DNA of 64,000 nucleotides from Deltaproteobacteria bacterium (GCA_021780695.1 JAJXYD010000004.1:1-64000), one strand, 5' to 3'. Shown: positions 35,480 through 44,558, counted from the first letter of the stretch. A program made the numbers and translations. Notes: generated from the letters alone by a model not told the origin.

Positions 35480-38400
35480 TCAGTTGTCGTTATCGGACAA
35501 TTCCTGCTCCGAAGTAGGCACAGCGGATGCGTCCAGCCCTCCGCGCTTGAGATAGAAATAGAGTACCGGGTAGATGGTCAGTTCCAGGAGAAGCGAAGTG
35601 GCCACCCCTCCGACCATGGGGGCGGCGATGCGCTTCATCACCTGGGAACCCGTTCCGGTTCCGTGCATAATGGGAAGCAAACCCGCAAGAATGGCGCAAA
35701 CGGTCATGATCTTGGGGCGGATCCTTTTGACCGCTCCGTGGTAGATGGCCTGTATGAGATCACCCCGGGTTTTCATGCGGCCAAACCTCTCCCACAGATC
35801 ATGGGCAAGCTCGAGGTAGAGAAGCATCACGACACCTGTTTCCGCGTCCAGACCCGCCAGGGCTATCAGTCCGACCGCGACCGCGACCGACAGGTTGTAG
35901 TGAAGCAGGTAGAGCAGCCAGAAGGAGCCGACGAGCGAAAAGGGAACCGCCAACATGACCATGGCCGCCTTGATAAAGGATTTTGTGTTGAAGTAGAGCA
36001 GAAGGATAATGATCGCGAGGGTTATCGGAATTACGAGTATCAGCCTTGCGCGAGCTTCCTTCATGTATTTATATTGACCGCTCCACCGGATGTTGTACTG
36101 GGTGGGCAGATGGATTTTTTCTCTTACGATTTTTTGCGCCCTCGCAACGTAGCCTCCCATGTCCGAGGTATCCAGATCGACGTAAATCCATTCGGATTTA
36201 CGGGAATCCTCGGTCAAAATGGTCATCGGGCCCTTTGAAAGACTAAAATGAGCCAGAGAGGAAATAGGAACCTGGGCGCCGGTCGGAGTCGATACCAGCA
36301 GGTTTTGAAGAGCCGGAAGATTATCCCGGTAATTTCTCATGTAGATAAGATTTACGGGATAGCGTTCAAGGCCCTCGACGGTCCTTGTAATATTTACACC
36401 TCCCAGGGCCGTTTCGATCACGTTTTGAATGTTTTCAACATTTAGTCCGTAGCGCGCCGCCGCGTCGCGGTCTATGGCATAGTCCATGTAATAGGCGCCC
36501 AAGGCCCTTTCGGCGTAAACCGAGCGGGTTCCCGGGATGTTTCCCACAACGGCCGAGATCTGCTTTCCAAGCCTGTCCAGAGTTTGAAGCTCGGGCCCCA
36601 TCACCTTGATTCCGATCGGGGTCTTTATCCCGGTGCTCAACATGTCGATGCGGGCCCTTATGGGCATGGTCCATGCGTTTACCAGCCCGGGAAAATGGAT
36701 GGCCTCGTTTAGCCGGTCTACGAGTTCCTTCTGGGTGAGGTGGCTCGTTTCAGGCCAGAGAGAGCCCAGAAAACCTTTCATCCAGTCGGGAGCCCATGAG
36801 GAATACCAACGCTTCCTGTGCACCATCGGCCATTTATCCAGGTTTTGATGGAGCGCGATGACCGTTTCGAGCATGTTTAGAGGCGCGGGATCGGTAGCGG
36901 TATCCGCACGTCCGGCCTTGCCGAAAACCGACTTTACCTCCGGGAAGGTCTTTATGATCCGGTCGGTTTGTTCTAGCAGTCGCTTGGCCTCGGTTATCGA
37001 AATGCCCGGAAGGGTCGTGGGCATATAGAGAAGATCGCCTTCGTCCAGGGGCGGCATGAATTCCGAGCCAAGATGCCTCATGGGATAGACGGCACTCAAA
37101 AGAATGACCAGGGCGGCGATCAGTACCGTTTTGCGATGATGGAGCACCCACTCGCAGACCGGATGATAAATCCTAATGAGACCCCGGGATATGGGGTTTT
37201 CACGGTCGGGCCGAATGCGGCCTCGAATAAAATAGCCCATGAGAACGGGAACGAGCAGCACGGCCAGAAAAGCCGCGGCCCCCATCGTGTAGGTCTTGGT
37301 GAAGGCCAGGGGCTTAAAGAGCCGTCCCGATTGGCCGGTAAGCGAGAAGATCGGCAGAAACGAAACCGTAATGACCAGGAGGGAGAAAAAAAGCGAGGGG
37401 CCGACCTCTTTGGAGGCCGTAGCGATTATTTCCCAGTGGCGCGCCTTGTCGTAGCCCCGTTCAAGCTTCGTATGGGCGTTTTCGATCATGATGATGGCAG
37501 AGTCGATCATGGCGCCCATGGCGATGGCGATGCCCCCAAGGCTCATGATATTGCTGGTAAGCCCTTGAAAATACATGATTATGAAGGCCGAAATCACCCC
37601 CAGCGGCAGCATACAGATCGCCACCAGAGCGCTTCTGAAATGGAACAGAAACAGCAGGCAAACAAGTGAGACCGTTATCAGTTCCTCGGTAAGCTTTTCT
37701 TTTAGAAAAGATATGCTGCGTTTGATTAGAGCCGAACGGTCGTAGACGGTGACAATTTTTACGCCCCTGGGGAGCCCGCTCTTCAACTCGTTTAGTTTCT
37801 TCTTGAAGGCCTGGATCACCTTATAGGCATTTGCCCCAACGCGCATGACCGCGATACCGCCGACAACATCGCCCTGTCCGTTGAGATCGGCCACGCCTCG
37901 CCGGGGTTCGGGTCCGATGTCGATGTGTGCAACCTGCCCCAACTGGATCGGCACGCCGCCGCTCGCCACTCCCACGCAAACCTTGCGAAGATCTTTTACT
38001 CCTTTAAGGTATCCAAGGCCTCGCACCATGTATTCGGTCTCGGCCCTGTCGACCAGGCCTCCGCCCACGTCGCTGTTTGAGGCCTTTATGGCCTTGCTTA
38101 TCCTGGAGAGGCTTATTTTGTAATCGGCCAGCTTGTTGGGATCGACTTGGACCTGGTACTGCTTTACGTAGCCGCCGACAGGCGCTACCTCCGCGATGCC
38201 CGAAACAGCCTGGAGCTGGTAGCGCAGGTACCAGTCCTGGAGGGAACGCAATTGCTGCAGGGACAGTTTGCCCGAGGTGTCTACCAGGGCGTATTCGTAG
38301 ACCCAGCCCACACCCGTGGCATCGGGGCCCAGTTGGGGAGATACTCCCTGGGGCAGCAGAGCCGCGACGTAGTTAAGATATTCGAGCACGCGGTCGCGAG

Positions 38401-38716
38401 CCCAGTAGAGATCCGTGCCCCCTTTAAAAATCACATACACCAGGGAATAGTCGAAATTGGAATACCCTCGCACCACTTTGACCCTGGGTACGGAAAGCAT
38501 GGCCGTGGTGAGCGGATAGGTAACCTGGTCTTCGACCACCCCGGGGCTTTGCCCGGGGTATTTGGTATAGATAATGACCTGGGTGTCGGAAAGATCGGGG
38601 ATAGCGTCCATGGGGGTGTGGTAGACGACCCAAATACCTCCCAGCAAAAGAAAACCCGTCAAAATCAATACGAGCAAACGGTTCTTTAGGGACCAGTCGA
38701 TAAGGGAAGCGATCAT
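35480..38716 (-). CDS. cusA: CusA-type heavy-metal efflux RND permease
   Basis: A 1078-residue inner-membrane proton antiporter of the HME-RND family. The N-terminus (SLIDWSLKNRLLVLI...HTPMDAIPDLSDTQVIIYTKYPGQSP) and the periplasmic signature WTMPIRARIDMLSTGIKTPIG are those of Cu(I)/Ag(I) exporters. It contains the two large periplasmic loops and 12 helices, with IAMGAMIDSAIIMIENAH and GLDAETGVVMLLYLELA holding the proton-relay acidic residues. It pairs with CusB, whose stop overlaps its ATG by four bases, and probably with a TolC channel encoded about 9 kb away. The frame is intact throughout. Confidence 0.95.
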   Translation of the reverse strand: MIASLIDWSLKNRLLVLILTGFLLLGGIWVVYHTPMDAIPDLSDTQVIIYTKYPGQSPGVVEDQVTYPLTTAMLSVPRVKVVRGYSNFDYSLVYVIFKGGTDLYWARDRVLEYLNYVAALLPQGVSPQLGPDATGVGWVYEYALVDTSGKLSLQQLRSLQDWYLRYQLQAVSGIAEVAPVGGYVKQYQVQVDPNKLADYKISLSRISKAIKASNSDVGGGLVDRAETEYMVRGLGYLKGVKDLRKVCVGVASGGVPIQLGQVAHIDIGPEPRRGVADLNGQGDVVGGIAVMRVGANAYKVIQAFKKKLNELKSGLPRGVKIVTVYDRSALIKRSISFLKEKLTEELITVSLVCLLFLFHFRSALVAICMLPLGVISAFIIMYFQGLTSNIMSLGGIAIAMGAMIDSAIIMIENAHTKLERGYDKARHWEIIATASKEVGPSLFFSLLVITVSFLPIFSLTGQSGRLFKPLAFTKTYTMGAAAFLAVLLVPVLMGYFIRGRIRPDRENPISRGLIRIYHPVCEWVLHHRKTVLIAALVILLSAVYPMRHLGSEFMPPLDEGDLLYMPTTLPGISITEAKRLLEQTDRIIKTFPEVKSVFGKAGRADTATDPAPLNMLETVIALHQNLDKWPMVHRKRWYSSWAPDWMKGFLGSLWPETSHLTQKELVDRLNEAIHFPGLVNAWTMPIRARIDMLSTGIKTPIGIKVMGPELQTLDRLGKQISAVVGNIPGTRSVYAERALGAYYMDYAIDRDAAARYGLNVENIQNVIETALGGVNITRTVEGLERYPVNLIYMRNYRDNLPALQNLLVSTPTGAQVPISSLAHFSLSKGPMTILTEDSRKSEWIYVDLDTSDMGGYVARAQKIVREKIHLPTQYNIRWSGQYKYMKEARARLILVIPITLAIIILLLYFNTKSFIKAAMVMLAVPFSLVGSFWLLYLLHYNLSVAVAVGLIALAGLDAETGVVMLLYLELAHDLWERFGRMKTRGDLIQAIYHGAVKRIRPKIMTVCAILAGLLPIMHGTGTGSQVMKRIAAPMVGGVATSLLLELTIYPVLYFYLKRGGLDASAVPTSEQELSDNDN

Positions 38717-40185
38717 TTCGATTGGCCCCCATGGTTTAGCATGGCCTGAATGGCCGAATTGAGCCTGCTTTCGGAATCAAGAAGAAACTGGGACGAGGTA
38801 ACGATCCGGTCTCCGGCTTCTAGACCCGCTTTTACCATGACCATTCCGTCATTGCCTTCGGGTCCCAAAACCACCTTGCGGCCCGCGAACTGCCCGCCTC
38901 CAAGGGCGATGAAAACCACGTTATCGGTCGATGAGGCCCGAATGACGGCTTGGGACGGTATCTGCACGGCACTCTTGGCAATAGCGCTGCGGAGTTTAAC
39001 ATTTCCATACATTTGGGGAAGTATATGGCCCTTTGGGTTTTGCAGCACAATTCGAACCTGGGTGGTTCGGGCCGTTCCGGCAACATAGGGATAGACGTAA
39101 TCGACTTTTCCCTTGAAGGACTCCCCGGGCAGAGAGTCAAAATTTAGAGTCGCCTCCATGCCTTCTTTCACCATGGAGATTTGGTCTTCATAAATGAAAG
39201 CATTGACCCAGATGGGGTTTAGCCCCGCGAGCTCCATGAGGTTATGGCCCGCGCTCACATAGTCGCCCTGCACGACGTCGAGATGGGTCAGGATCCCGTC
39301 CAGGGGCGCATAAAGAGTCAGGGTCTTACGGACTTTGCGGGTGCGTCTCAGCTCGGCTATCTGCCGGTCGCTTATATCCCAGAGTTTGAGCCTCATATAG
39401 GCGGCTTCGGGCAGCTTGGCCACGGCTCCGGCCATGGCGTGCAGGGAAATGGACCTTAACGCCCCGGCGTTGTCCAGAGCCGCAAGATACTCCCGTTGCG
39501 CGCTCACAAGCTCCGGCGAATAAATCCGGATCAAAGGCTGTCCCTTTCGCACCACCTGTCCCTGAACATTTGTGTCAAGCTTTTCGATCCACCCGTCCAC
39601 CTTCGTGTTAAGAGCCGCCACGGACTCTTCGTCCCAGGTGCTCGTCCCATAAGTCCTGATAGTCTTGAAAAACGGAGCGCTTACGGCCTTGGTCGTCGTA
39701 ACCCCTATTTCCTGGACCACCGTGGGGCTGACCCGAACCTTGCCGGAAGTGACCTCATTGGCATAAACCGGCACAAGAGCCATGCCCATTGGGGATTTGC
39801 CCGGCTTGTTGGAGATGTAGTTGGGGTCCATGGGAGCGCGCCAGTAGAGGATTTTCCCTTTGCCTTGAGCCTTTTTGGCAGTAGGGGGGGCTGCGGATTT
39901 GCCCGCCGGTTCATTATCTGCGTAGACAGGCACAAGATCCATTCCGCACGGGGCCTTGCCGGGATGCTTGGAGATAATGGAAGGGTCCATGGGATCTCTA
40001 TAGTAGAGAATTTTCCTCTTGCCTGCCCGTTGCGGGGAAGCAGGACCTGATTTGGAAACCATGGCCGGCTGTTTCTTTGTCCGGGGCCGGTTTTCGACTG
40101 CTTTCTCGCTTATCCGACCGGCCACAAAGGAGGCCCCAGCAATTAAACCGCATAAAATAACGAGAAGAACCCAACGTTTTTTCAT
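38713..40185 (-). CDS. cusB: CusB-type periplasmic adaptor with two metal-binding domains
   Basis: A 490-residue membrane-fusion protein. After an N-terminal anchor (WVLLVILCGLIAGASFVAG) come two tandem heavy-metal-binding (YHS-like) modules: YYRDPMDPSIISKHPGKAPC at about 61-80 followed by GMDLVPVY, and YWRAPMDPNYISNKPGKSPM at about 114-133 followed by GMALVPVY. The lipoyl/coiled-coil hairpin and beta-barrel domains follow. The second module has Met in place of Cys, suggesting soft-metal thioether ligands. It links CusA to an outer-membrane channel and may load Cu/Ag. ATG 40185 follows AGGGGCGG. A sigma-54-like promoter lies 42 bases upstream. Confidence 0.93.
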   Translation of the reverse strand: MKKRWVLLVILCGLIAGASFVAGRISEKAVENRPRTKKQPAMVSKSGPASPQRAGKRKILYYRDPMDPSIISKHPGKAPCGMDLVPVYADNEPAGKSAAPPTAKKAQGKGKILYWRAPMDPNYISNKPGKSPMGMALVPVYANEVTSGKVRVSPTVVQEIGVTTTKAVSAPFFKTIRTYGTSTWDEESVAALNTKVDGWIEKLDTNVQGQVVRKGQPLIRIYSPELVSAQREYLAALDNAGALRSISLHAMAGAVAKLPEAAYMRLKLWDISDRQIAELRRTRKVRKTLTLYAPLDGILTHLDVVQGDYVSAGHNLMELAGLNPIWVNAFIYEDQISMVKEGMEATLNFDSLPGESFKGKVDYVYPYVAGTARTTQVRIVLQNPKGHILPQMYGNVKLRSAIAKSAVQIPSQAVIRASSTDNVVFIALGGGQFAGRKVVLGPEGNDGMVMVKAGLEAGDRIVTSSQFLLDSESRLNSAIQAMLNHGGQSK

Positions 40186-40226
40186 CGTGGCGCCGCCCCT
40201 ATATCGGTTTTGGTTTTCGGTGTTAG

Positions 40227-40242
40227 AGCAAGTATGATGCCA
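40227..40242 (-). promoter_or_regulatory. candidate sigma-54 promoter of cusBA
   Basis: On the minus strand the site reads TGGCATCATACTTGCT. It matches the -24/-12 consensus TGGCACG-N4-TTGCW at ten of twelve fixed positions with exact GG-to-GC spacing. The implied transcript start, about 40216, gives a leader of about 30 bases to the cusB ATG. An NtrC-type regulator that could drive it is encoded 3 kb away. Confidence 0.6.
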
Positions 40243-40613
40243 ATAAAGACAACTCGTTGTAACCAGGAAAACAAGTGGTGCGTGATCGATCGAAACGCGG
40301 AAAAGTTAGTGATTTTACTCCGTCCAGGCGCCCTTGCGTCTAAGGGTTACGATTGTATACATTATTTGAAAAAACCTCAAGAAAACGCCGCGCAGAGTCT
40401 ATATGAGTTGCTGATTGAGCGATCGCTACCGATAAGGAAGGAACCTGGTTTGGATTCCAATTTTTCCGCTCCCGCAATGGCATGGGAAACCGGATCTTTT
40501 CACGGTTAGAGGTCGCAAAAAAAGACTTCGGGAGAAAATCTGTTACAATACGGCATCTGTTTGGGATAGCCTTAAAAACGAAGCATAACCTTCCAATAAA
40601 GGATATGTTCCGC
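40243..40613. other. gene-free stretch between cusB and PP2C gene
   Basis: About 370 bases with no supported gene. TGTATACA at 40354-40361, some 140 bases upstream of the predicted cusB transcript start, is the sort of symmetrical element an enhancer-binding protein might use, but this is speculative. Confidence 0.35.
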
Positions 40614-41330
40614 ATGAAAGCCGCCTTTCGATCCGACCCTGGAAAAATAAGAACCAATAACGAGGATTGTGTTCTTATAGATGTTGAAGCCGGAATTTTT
40701 GTCCTTGCCGACGGCATGGGAGGCCATCAGGCCGGCGAGGTGGCTAGCGACATAGCCGTTCGGGAAGCCTATGGCCATCTGAAAGAGAAGGCATCGGCTA
40801 CCGGCCCCGCGGACTATCCGCAATGTCTTGCGGGCGCTTTCCTTAAGGCCAATGAAGCCGTCAGGCAAACGGCCCTCACCGATAGAGCCCTTGCCGGCAT
40901 GGGAACGACCCTGCTGCTCGCGCTTGTCCGCGAAGGCAAATCCTATATCGGCAGTATCGGAGACAGCCGAGCCTATATTGTGCGTCAATCCATCGTGCAG
41001 CTCACCAAAGACCAGACGGTAGGCGCACTGCTCGCTCAACGCCAAGACATCGATGAAAAAGATATCGATCCGATCTACCGGCACGCGCTCACCCAGGCGG
41101 TCGGCATCAATAAGGAATTGGAGCCCGAACTTATTGAAATGAGTTTGAGCAAAGACGATATCTTGATTCTTTGCTCCGACGGCCTTACCAACATGCTTTC
41201 CGACGAGGAGATCAAGACCGTTTGCTCACTATGCGGCGGGGATGTAAATTGCATCGCCGACTCCCTTGTAAGCGCTGCAAACGACAAGGGCGGCTTCGAT
41301 AACGTTTCCGTGATCGCGGTAAGGTTCTAA
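40614..41330 (+). CDS. PP2C-family Ser/Thr protein phosphatase (Stp1/PrpC-like)
   Basis: A 238-residue soluble phosphatase that should remove phosphate from Ser/Thr residues using two metal ions. Motifs: RTNNEDC, FVLADGMGGHQAGEVAS, MGTTLLLAL, IGSIGDSRAYIV, LTKDQT, HALTQAVG, LILCSDGLTNMLSDEEI and GGFDNVSVI, all with their metal-binding Asp/Gly. AAAGGA (40598-40603) is ten bases before the ATG at 40614; a nearer ATG at 40605 is too close. No kinase partner gene is adjacent. A strong hairpin terminator follows. Confidence 0.92.
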   Translation: MKAAFRSDPGKIRTNNEDCVLIDVEAGIFVLADGMGGHQAGEVASDIAVREAYGHLKEKASATGPADYPQCLAGAFLKANEAVRQTALTDRALAGMGTTLLLALVREGKSYIGSIGDSRAYIVRQSIVQLTKDQTVGALLAQRQDIDEKDIDPIYRHALTQAVGINKELEPELIEMSLSKDDILILCSDGLTNMLSDEEIKTVCSLCGGDVNCIADSLVSAANDKGGFDNVSVIAVRF

Positions 41331-41444
41331 CTGCTCACGATCAAAGCCCCTGGCAATTCCCCGAGGCCCTGGTCGAGATTTGGCTCTCGGGCGAAAGATT
41401 TAATCCGGCTTTTAGATATCGGTCGGCTCTCCACTTAAAGGACC

Positions 41445-41484
41445 GGCTCAATGGGTGAGCTTTTTAGACCTCACCCATTGAGCC
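41445..41484. terminator. 15-bp perfect hairpin between convergent genes
   Basis: GGCTCAATGGGTGAG (41445-41459) and CTCACCCATTGAGCC (41470-41484) pair exactly around a 10-base T-rich loop. It lies between the PP2C gene and a convergent small gene, so it may terminate both. Confidence 0.75.
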
Positions 41485-41532
41485 GTTGCCGATCCGGTAT
41501 TGCAAAGGTTTTACATGAAATTTCGGCAGTTC

Positions 41533-41787
41533 CTACATCCCCGCGCACCTCTGCGATGTTTCACGGTATTCCGGCACCCTTTCCCATCCATATAGCCCCG
41601 CTCTTCCAGGGACAAACCTGTCAACCGCGGATTCTTCGCTCACGCTGCAGTACATACCGTCACTTTTCTGAATACATGCCGTTCGATGCCACGGACACAG
41701 CGGCGCAACAGGCGCGGCCCAAAGAGCCCCGGCTGATAGGAAAGCACCCGCCGCTAAAACCGCAAAGAAATAAAAAAACTTTTTCAT
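41533..41787 (-). CDS. small secreted four-cysteine protein
   Basis: An 84-residue protein of unknown family. A clear signal peptide (MKKFFYFFAVLAAGAFLSAG, cleavage near ALWAA-PVA) is followed by a mature part with Cys31, Cys38, Cys47 and Cys81, which could form two disulfides or bind metal (PLCPWHRTACIQKSDGMYC). AGAGGAG eight bases before the ATG supports translation. It lies among copper-response genes, so a periplasmic metal role is possible but unproven. Confidence 0.6.
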   Translation of the reverse strand: MKKFFYFFAVLAAGAFLSAGALWAAPVAPLCPWHRTACIQKSDGMYCSVSEESAVDRFVPGRAGLYGWERVPEYRETSQRCAGM

Positions 41788-42043
41788 GGAAATCTCCTCT
41801 CTTGCAGTAGATAACTCATTTTTAAAATCAACCGTTTGGCCTGTACCGACTCTTCATGGCCGCTGTTCTTTACCCATTAGTTATCCAAGTTCCGGGCCAG
41901 TGGAGAGAAAATTAGGCATATTTATAACTATATGATATTCCATCTGATTTAAAAAAGAGGCCAAGATAATCACAACCTTGGCACCAGAGAATTGAAAGAA
42001 ACTTGCAAGGATCTGAAAGCGATTTTCTCCCGGGCAGGACCCC
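41788..42043. other. upstream region of small secreted gene
   Basis: About 255 bases with no gene. AT-rich around 41920-41955, a likely promoter zone for the minus-strand small gene, but no clear -35/-10 or sigma-54 site. Confidence 0.35.
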
Positions 42044-42073
42044 AAAAAAGGCAGGGCCGTCGCCGACCCTGCC
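42044..42073 (-). terminator. Rho-independent terminator of repeat-protein gene
   Basis: Read on the minus strand, GGCAGGG and CCCTGCC pair (42050-42056 with 42067-42073) around 10 bases and are followed by six T (42044-42049). It lies 33 bases after the stop of the minus-strand gene. Confidence 0.85.
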
Positions 42074-42105
42074 GTAACAACAACCGGTGTTTGCGAGATT
42101 AGCTT

Positions 42106-42657
42106 TTAAGCTCCCGGGATTTTCTCATACTGAGACGTCTTATAGTTATAGAACATCTCCGGATTGGAAGTCCCTTCATCATAGTAGAGCCATGCCCCGT
42201 CCGAGGCTCGATACATAAAAGGGTACATCGTCTTGGAGGTCCACAACCACGAATTCATATTCTGGTCCCACAACCACATGTTGTCGGTGGAGGTACCAAC
42301 CGGATAGAGCCAGCCGAGCTGGTTATGGTAAATCCAGGGAGTGGTTGTGGAGGTTTTGAAATAGCCAAACCAGCTCATATAGTCCCAGCCGTCTCCAACA
42401 CTGGAGGCGCCCTGCCACATGAGGCTCATCTGGCTGCCCATGGAGCCGTAGCCGGAGTAGCTGCCCGTGCCGGAGTAGCTGCCCGTGCCGGAGTAGGCGC
42501 CCGTGCCGGAGTAGGCGCTTGTGCCGGAGTAGGCGCTTGTGTTGGAGTAGGCGCCGTAGCCGTACATGCCGCCTCCCATCGCGTGGGAAACGCAGGCAGT
42601 GGAAAGCATCAACGCAAGTGCAAGCATTAAAATGTTTAATTTTCCTCTTAACTTCAT
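42106..42657 (-). CDS. exported Tyr/Ser/Gly hexapeptide-repeat protein
   Basis: A 183-residue exported protein. The signal peptide (KLRGKLNILMLALALMLSTACVSHA) contains Cys in STAC, so lipidation is possible. Next comes a run of six hexapeptides of the type YSGT(S/G)(A/S), then a Trp/Tyr-rich C-terminal domain (WIYHNQLGWLYP, MWLWDQNMNSWLWTS, YPFMYRASDGAWLYYDEG) made of repeated W-x-Y/W strands that resembles a beta-propeller or wall-associated repeat. Function unknown; surface or adhesive role possible. The start at 42657 follows GAGGAG; a longer frame to 42744 lacks one. It has its own terminator. Confidence 0.75.
   Translation of the reverse strand: MKLRGKLNILMLALALMLSTACVSHAMGGGMYGYGAYSNTSAYSGTSAYSGTGAYSGTGSYSGTGSYSGYGSMGSQMSLMWQGASSVGDGWDYMSWFGYFKTSTTTPWIYHNQLGWLYPVGTSTDNMWLWDQNMNSWLWTSKTMYPFMYRASDGAWLYYDEGTSNPEMFYNYKTSQYEKIPGA
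42452..42559 (-). repeat. 18-bp tandem repeat inside exported protein gene
   Basis: Five units of the form CCGGAGTAG(C/G)(T/C)GC(C/T)(C/T)GTG and one diverged unit (TTGGAGTAGGCGCC) lie end to end. Each encodes one YSGTxx hexapeptide. The high identity suggests recent slippage and variable copy number. Confidence 0.88.
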
Positions 42658-43175
42658 CGTTAACTCCTCTTTTTTAGACTGTGAACGTATCGATTTGCCG
42701 ATTGTCAACCGGCGTGTGCAAAGAAACTTGAGCGATGGGTTCAACTAAAACGACGTTTTAAAAGCTCCCGCGGATCAAGCTCCGTAAGTGTTGGCATCCT
42801 CTTCCAGACCAAAACCCGCTCCTTTAGTTTGAAAGCCAAAGATCATCGAGTGAGCATGGAAAGGAAGAAGTATTCAGCGCAAAGTGAGATCAGCTTGGTT
42901 TTTTCCGCTTTTCGCTCTTTCGCTGTAACTGATTGGGCAGGCAAAAAAATTCGAAACCTTTTCGTACGCTCTGCTCCCGGGGAAGTAGAGCAAATCGCGG
43001 ACCAAGGCGGCGACTCTTTTAGAGGCATACTATAAGCACCTGAAATGACACTCGTTTACAATCTGGAGCCGAGGCGGCGAGGCAGGAAAAAACGCTTAAT
43101 TTGTGAAAAGAATTTTCAACGGTATGAAAGAAACTTTTTACGCGGAGTCGAGCCAAAAATTAAAGGGAACCGAGG
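42658..43175. other. gene-free stretch
   Basis: About 520 bases upstream of the repeat-protein gene and downstream of the NtrC-type regulator. Short open frames at about 42829-43035 on both strands look accidental. I see no convincing promoter or RNA. Confidence 0.4.
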
Positions 43176-44558
43176 TTAGTCCTTTTGATAAGCCGAATCG
43201 GCCTCCAAATACTCTTTGAGGCCGTAGTCGTTTATCTTCTTTCTCAGAGTGGGCCTGGAGACTCCCAAAATCTTGCAGGTCTCCCCGTAATTTCCTCCGG
43301 TATACCTCAGGATTTTCAATATGTGCTCTTTTTCCATGTCATTGAGGCTTTTTAGTCCACGGTCTTCAGGCTCCGGGGCCTTTGAAAACGGGGACTGCCT
43401 GGGTTCGAGCCAGCATTGGTCGATTTCGAGCACATCGCTCCTGGAAAGAATCATGGCTCTTCGGAGCATGTTTTCGAGTTCCCTGACATTTCCGGGCCAG
43501 TCGTAATTTTCCAGGGCCTTGAGGTATTCCAGGGGAATCCTGGTAACGTTTCTATTGAGCTCACGGTTCATCCGGGAGATGAAATTTTCCGCCAGAGGCA
43601 TGATGTCCTCTGTGCGTTCCCTTAGTGGCCGGATGTGGATCTCGAAGACTTTTAGCCTAAAGTAGAGATCTTCTCTAAAACCACCGGTGCGGCACATGCT
43701 TTCAAGATCGCGGTTGGTAGCCACAAGCAGGCGGGCGTTAAAGGGGATGTCCTTCAAGCCCCCAACACGCTGGAACTGTTTTTCCTGGAGCACGCGCAGA
43801 AACTTAGCCTGAATTTCGAGAGGCAGTTCTCCCATCTCGTCCAGAAAAACCGAACCGCTGCCCGCGATTTCCATCTTGCCAAGCTTTCGCTGAACAGCTC
43901 CGGTAAAGGCCCCCCGTTCGTGTCCGAACAGCTCGCTTTCAAGCAGATTACTGACTATCGCCGCGCAGTTTATCGCCACGAAGGGTTCGCCCGGCGCCCA
44001 CTGCTGATGAATGGTTCTTGCGACTAGTTCTTTGCCCGTGCCCGTTTCGCCGTCGATCAAAACCGTTACCGGAGCGCCCGCAACCCGGGCGATGTCTTTT
44101 ATGACTTCGAGTGTGGCCTGACTTCTACCGATTATCTGGTTTGGCTTGAAACACTCGCTGACAACATGGCTTAGCCGTTCGATCTTTTCGCGCTCCTTGC
44201 GCCTTGCGAGAATTTTTTCCAGTAAAACATCGAGACTGTCGAGATCGAGCGGCTTATACAGATAATCGACCGCTCCACGCTGAATGGCCGAAAGGGTTGC
44301 CTCCATGTCCTGAAAAGCCGTTATCATGACCACATCGCCGCAGAGGTCTTCATCCTTTGCGGTTGCAAGGGCTTTTGTTCCATCCATCCCCGGCAGCTGC
44401 ACATCGAGCAGTACGATGTCGGGCTCGGTTTCCCGCCAGAGCTGTAATCCCTCTCTGGCCTCAAAGGCGGCCGAAACGCTGTAGCCCTTACCGCGGAAAT
44501 AGAGTTCGAGGGTGCGGACAAGAGAAATTTCATCGTCAATCAACAGTATTTTTTTCAT
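43176..44558 (-). CDS. NtrC-family sigma-54-dependent response regulator
   Basis: A 460-residue regulator. The receiver (about 1-120) has acidic residues in LLIDDE and phospho-acceptor Asp52 (VLLDVQLPGMDG). The AAA+ domain (about 140-370) has Walker A GETGTGKE, the sigma-54-contacting GAFTGA in ELFGHERGAFTGA, and Walker B VFLDEMGEL. A Fis-type helix-turn-helix ends the protein (GNYGETCKILGVSRPTLRKKI). It is translated 72 bases after the kinase gene and forms a two-component pair with it. The position next to cus-like genes with sigma-54-like promoters suggests it controls metal efflux, though AtoC/ZraR-like roles in envelope stress remain possible. Confidence 0.93.
   Translation of the reverse strand: MKKILLIDDEISLVRTLELYFRGKGYSVSAAFEAREGLQLWRETEPDIVLLDVQLPGMDGTKALATAKDEDLCGDVVMITAFQDMEATLSAIQRGAVDYLYKPLDLDSLDVLLEKILARRKEREKIERLSHVVSECFKPNQIIGRSQATLEVIKDIARVAGAPVTVLIDGETGTGKELVARTIHQQWAPGEPFVAINCAAIVSNLLESELFGHERGAFTGAVQRKLGKMEIAGSGSVFLDEMGELPLEIQAKFLRVLQEKQFQRVGGLKDIPFNARLLVATNRDLESMCRTGGFREDLYFRLKVFEIHIRPLRERTEDIMPLAENFISRMNRELNRNVTRIPLEYLKALENYDWPGNVRELENMLRRAMILSRSDVLEIDQCWLEPRQSPFSKAPEPEDRGLKSLNDMEKEHILKILRYTGGNYGETCKILGVSRPTLRKKINDYGLKEYLEADSAYQKD

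Noticed and set aside
40210..40509. Possible 99-codon gene upstream of the PP2C gene
   Set aside because: Would overlap the predicted cusB promoter, lacks a ribosome-binding site and shows no motif.
42452..42559. CRISPR or regulatory repeats
   Set aside because: The 18-bp units are directly contiguous, in frame, and encode hexapeptides of an exported protein.
42829..43035. Short frames on both strands downstream of the NtrC-type regulator
   Set aside because: Overlapping frames on opposite strands with no family match and no translation signals; likely chance.
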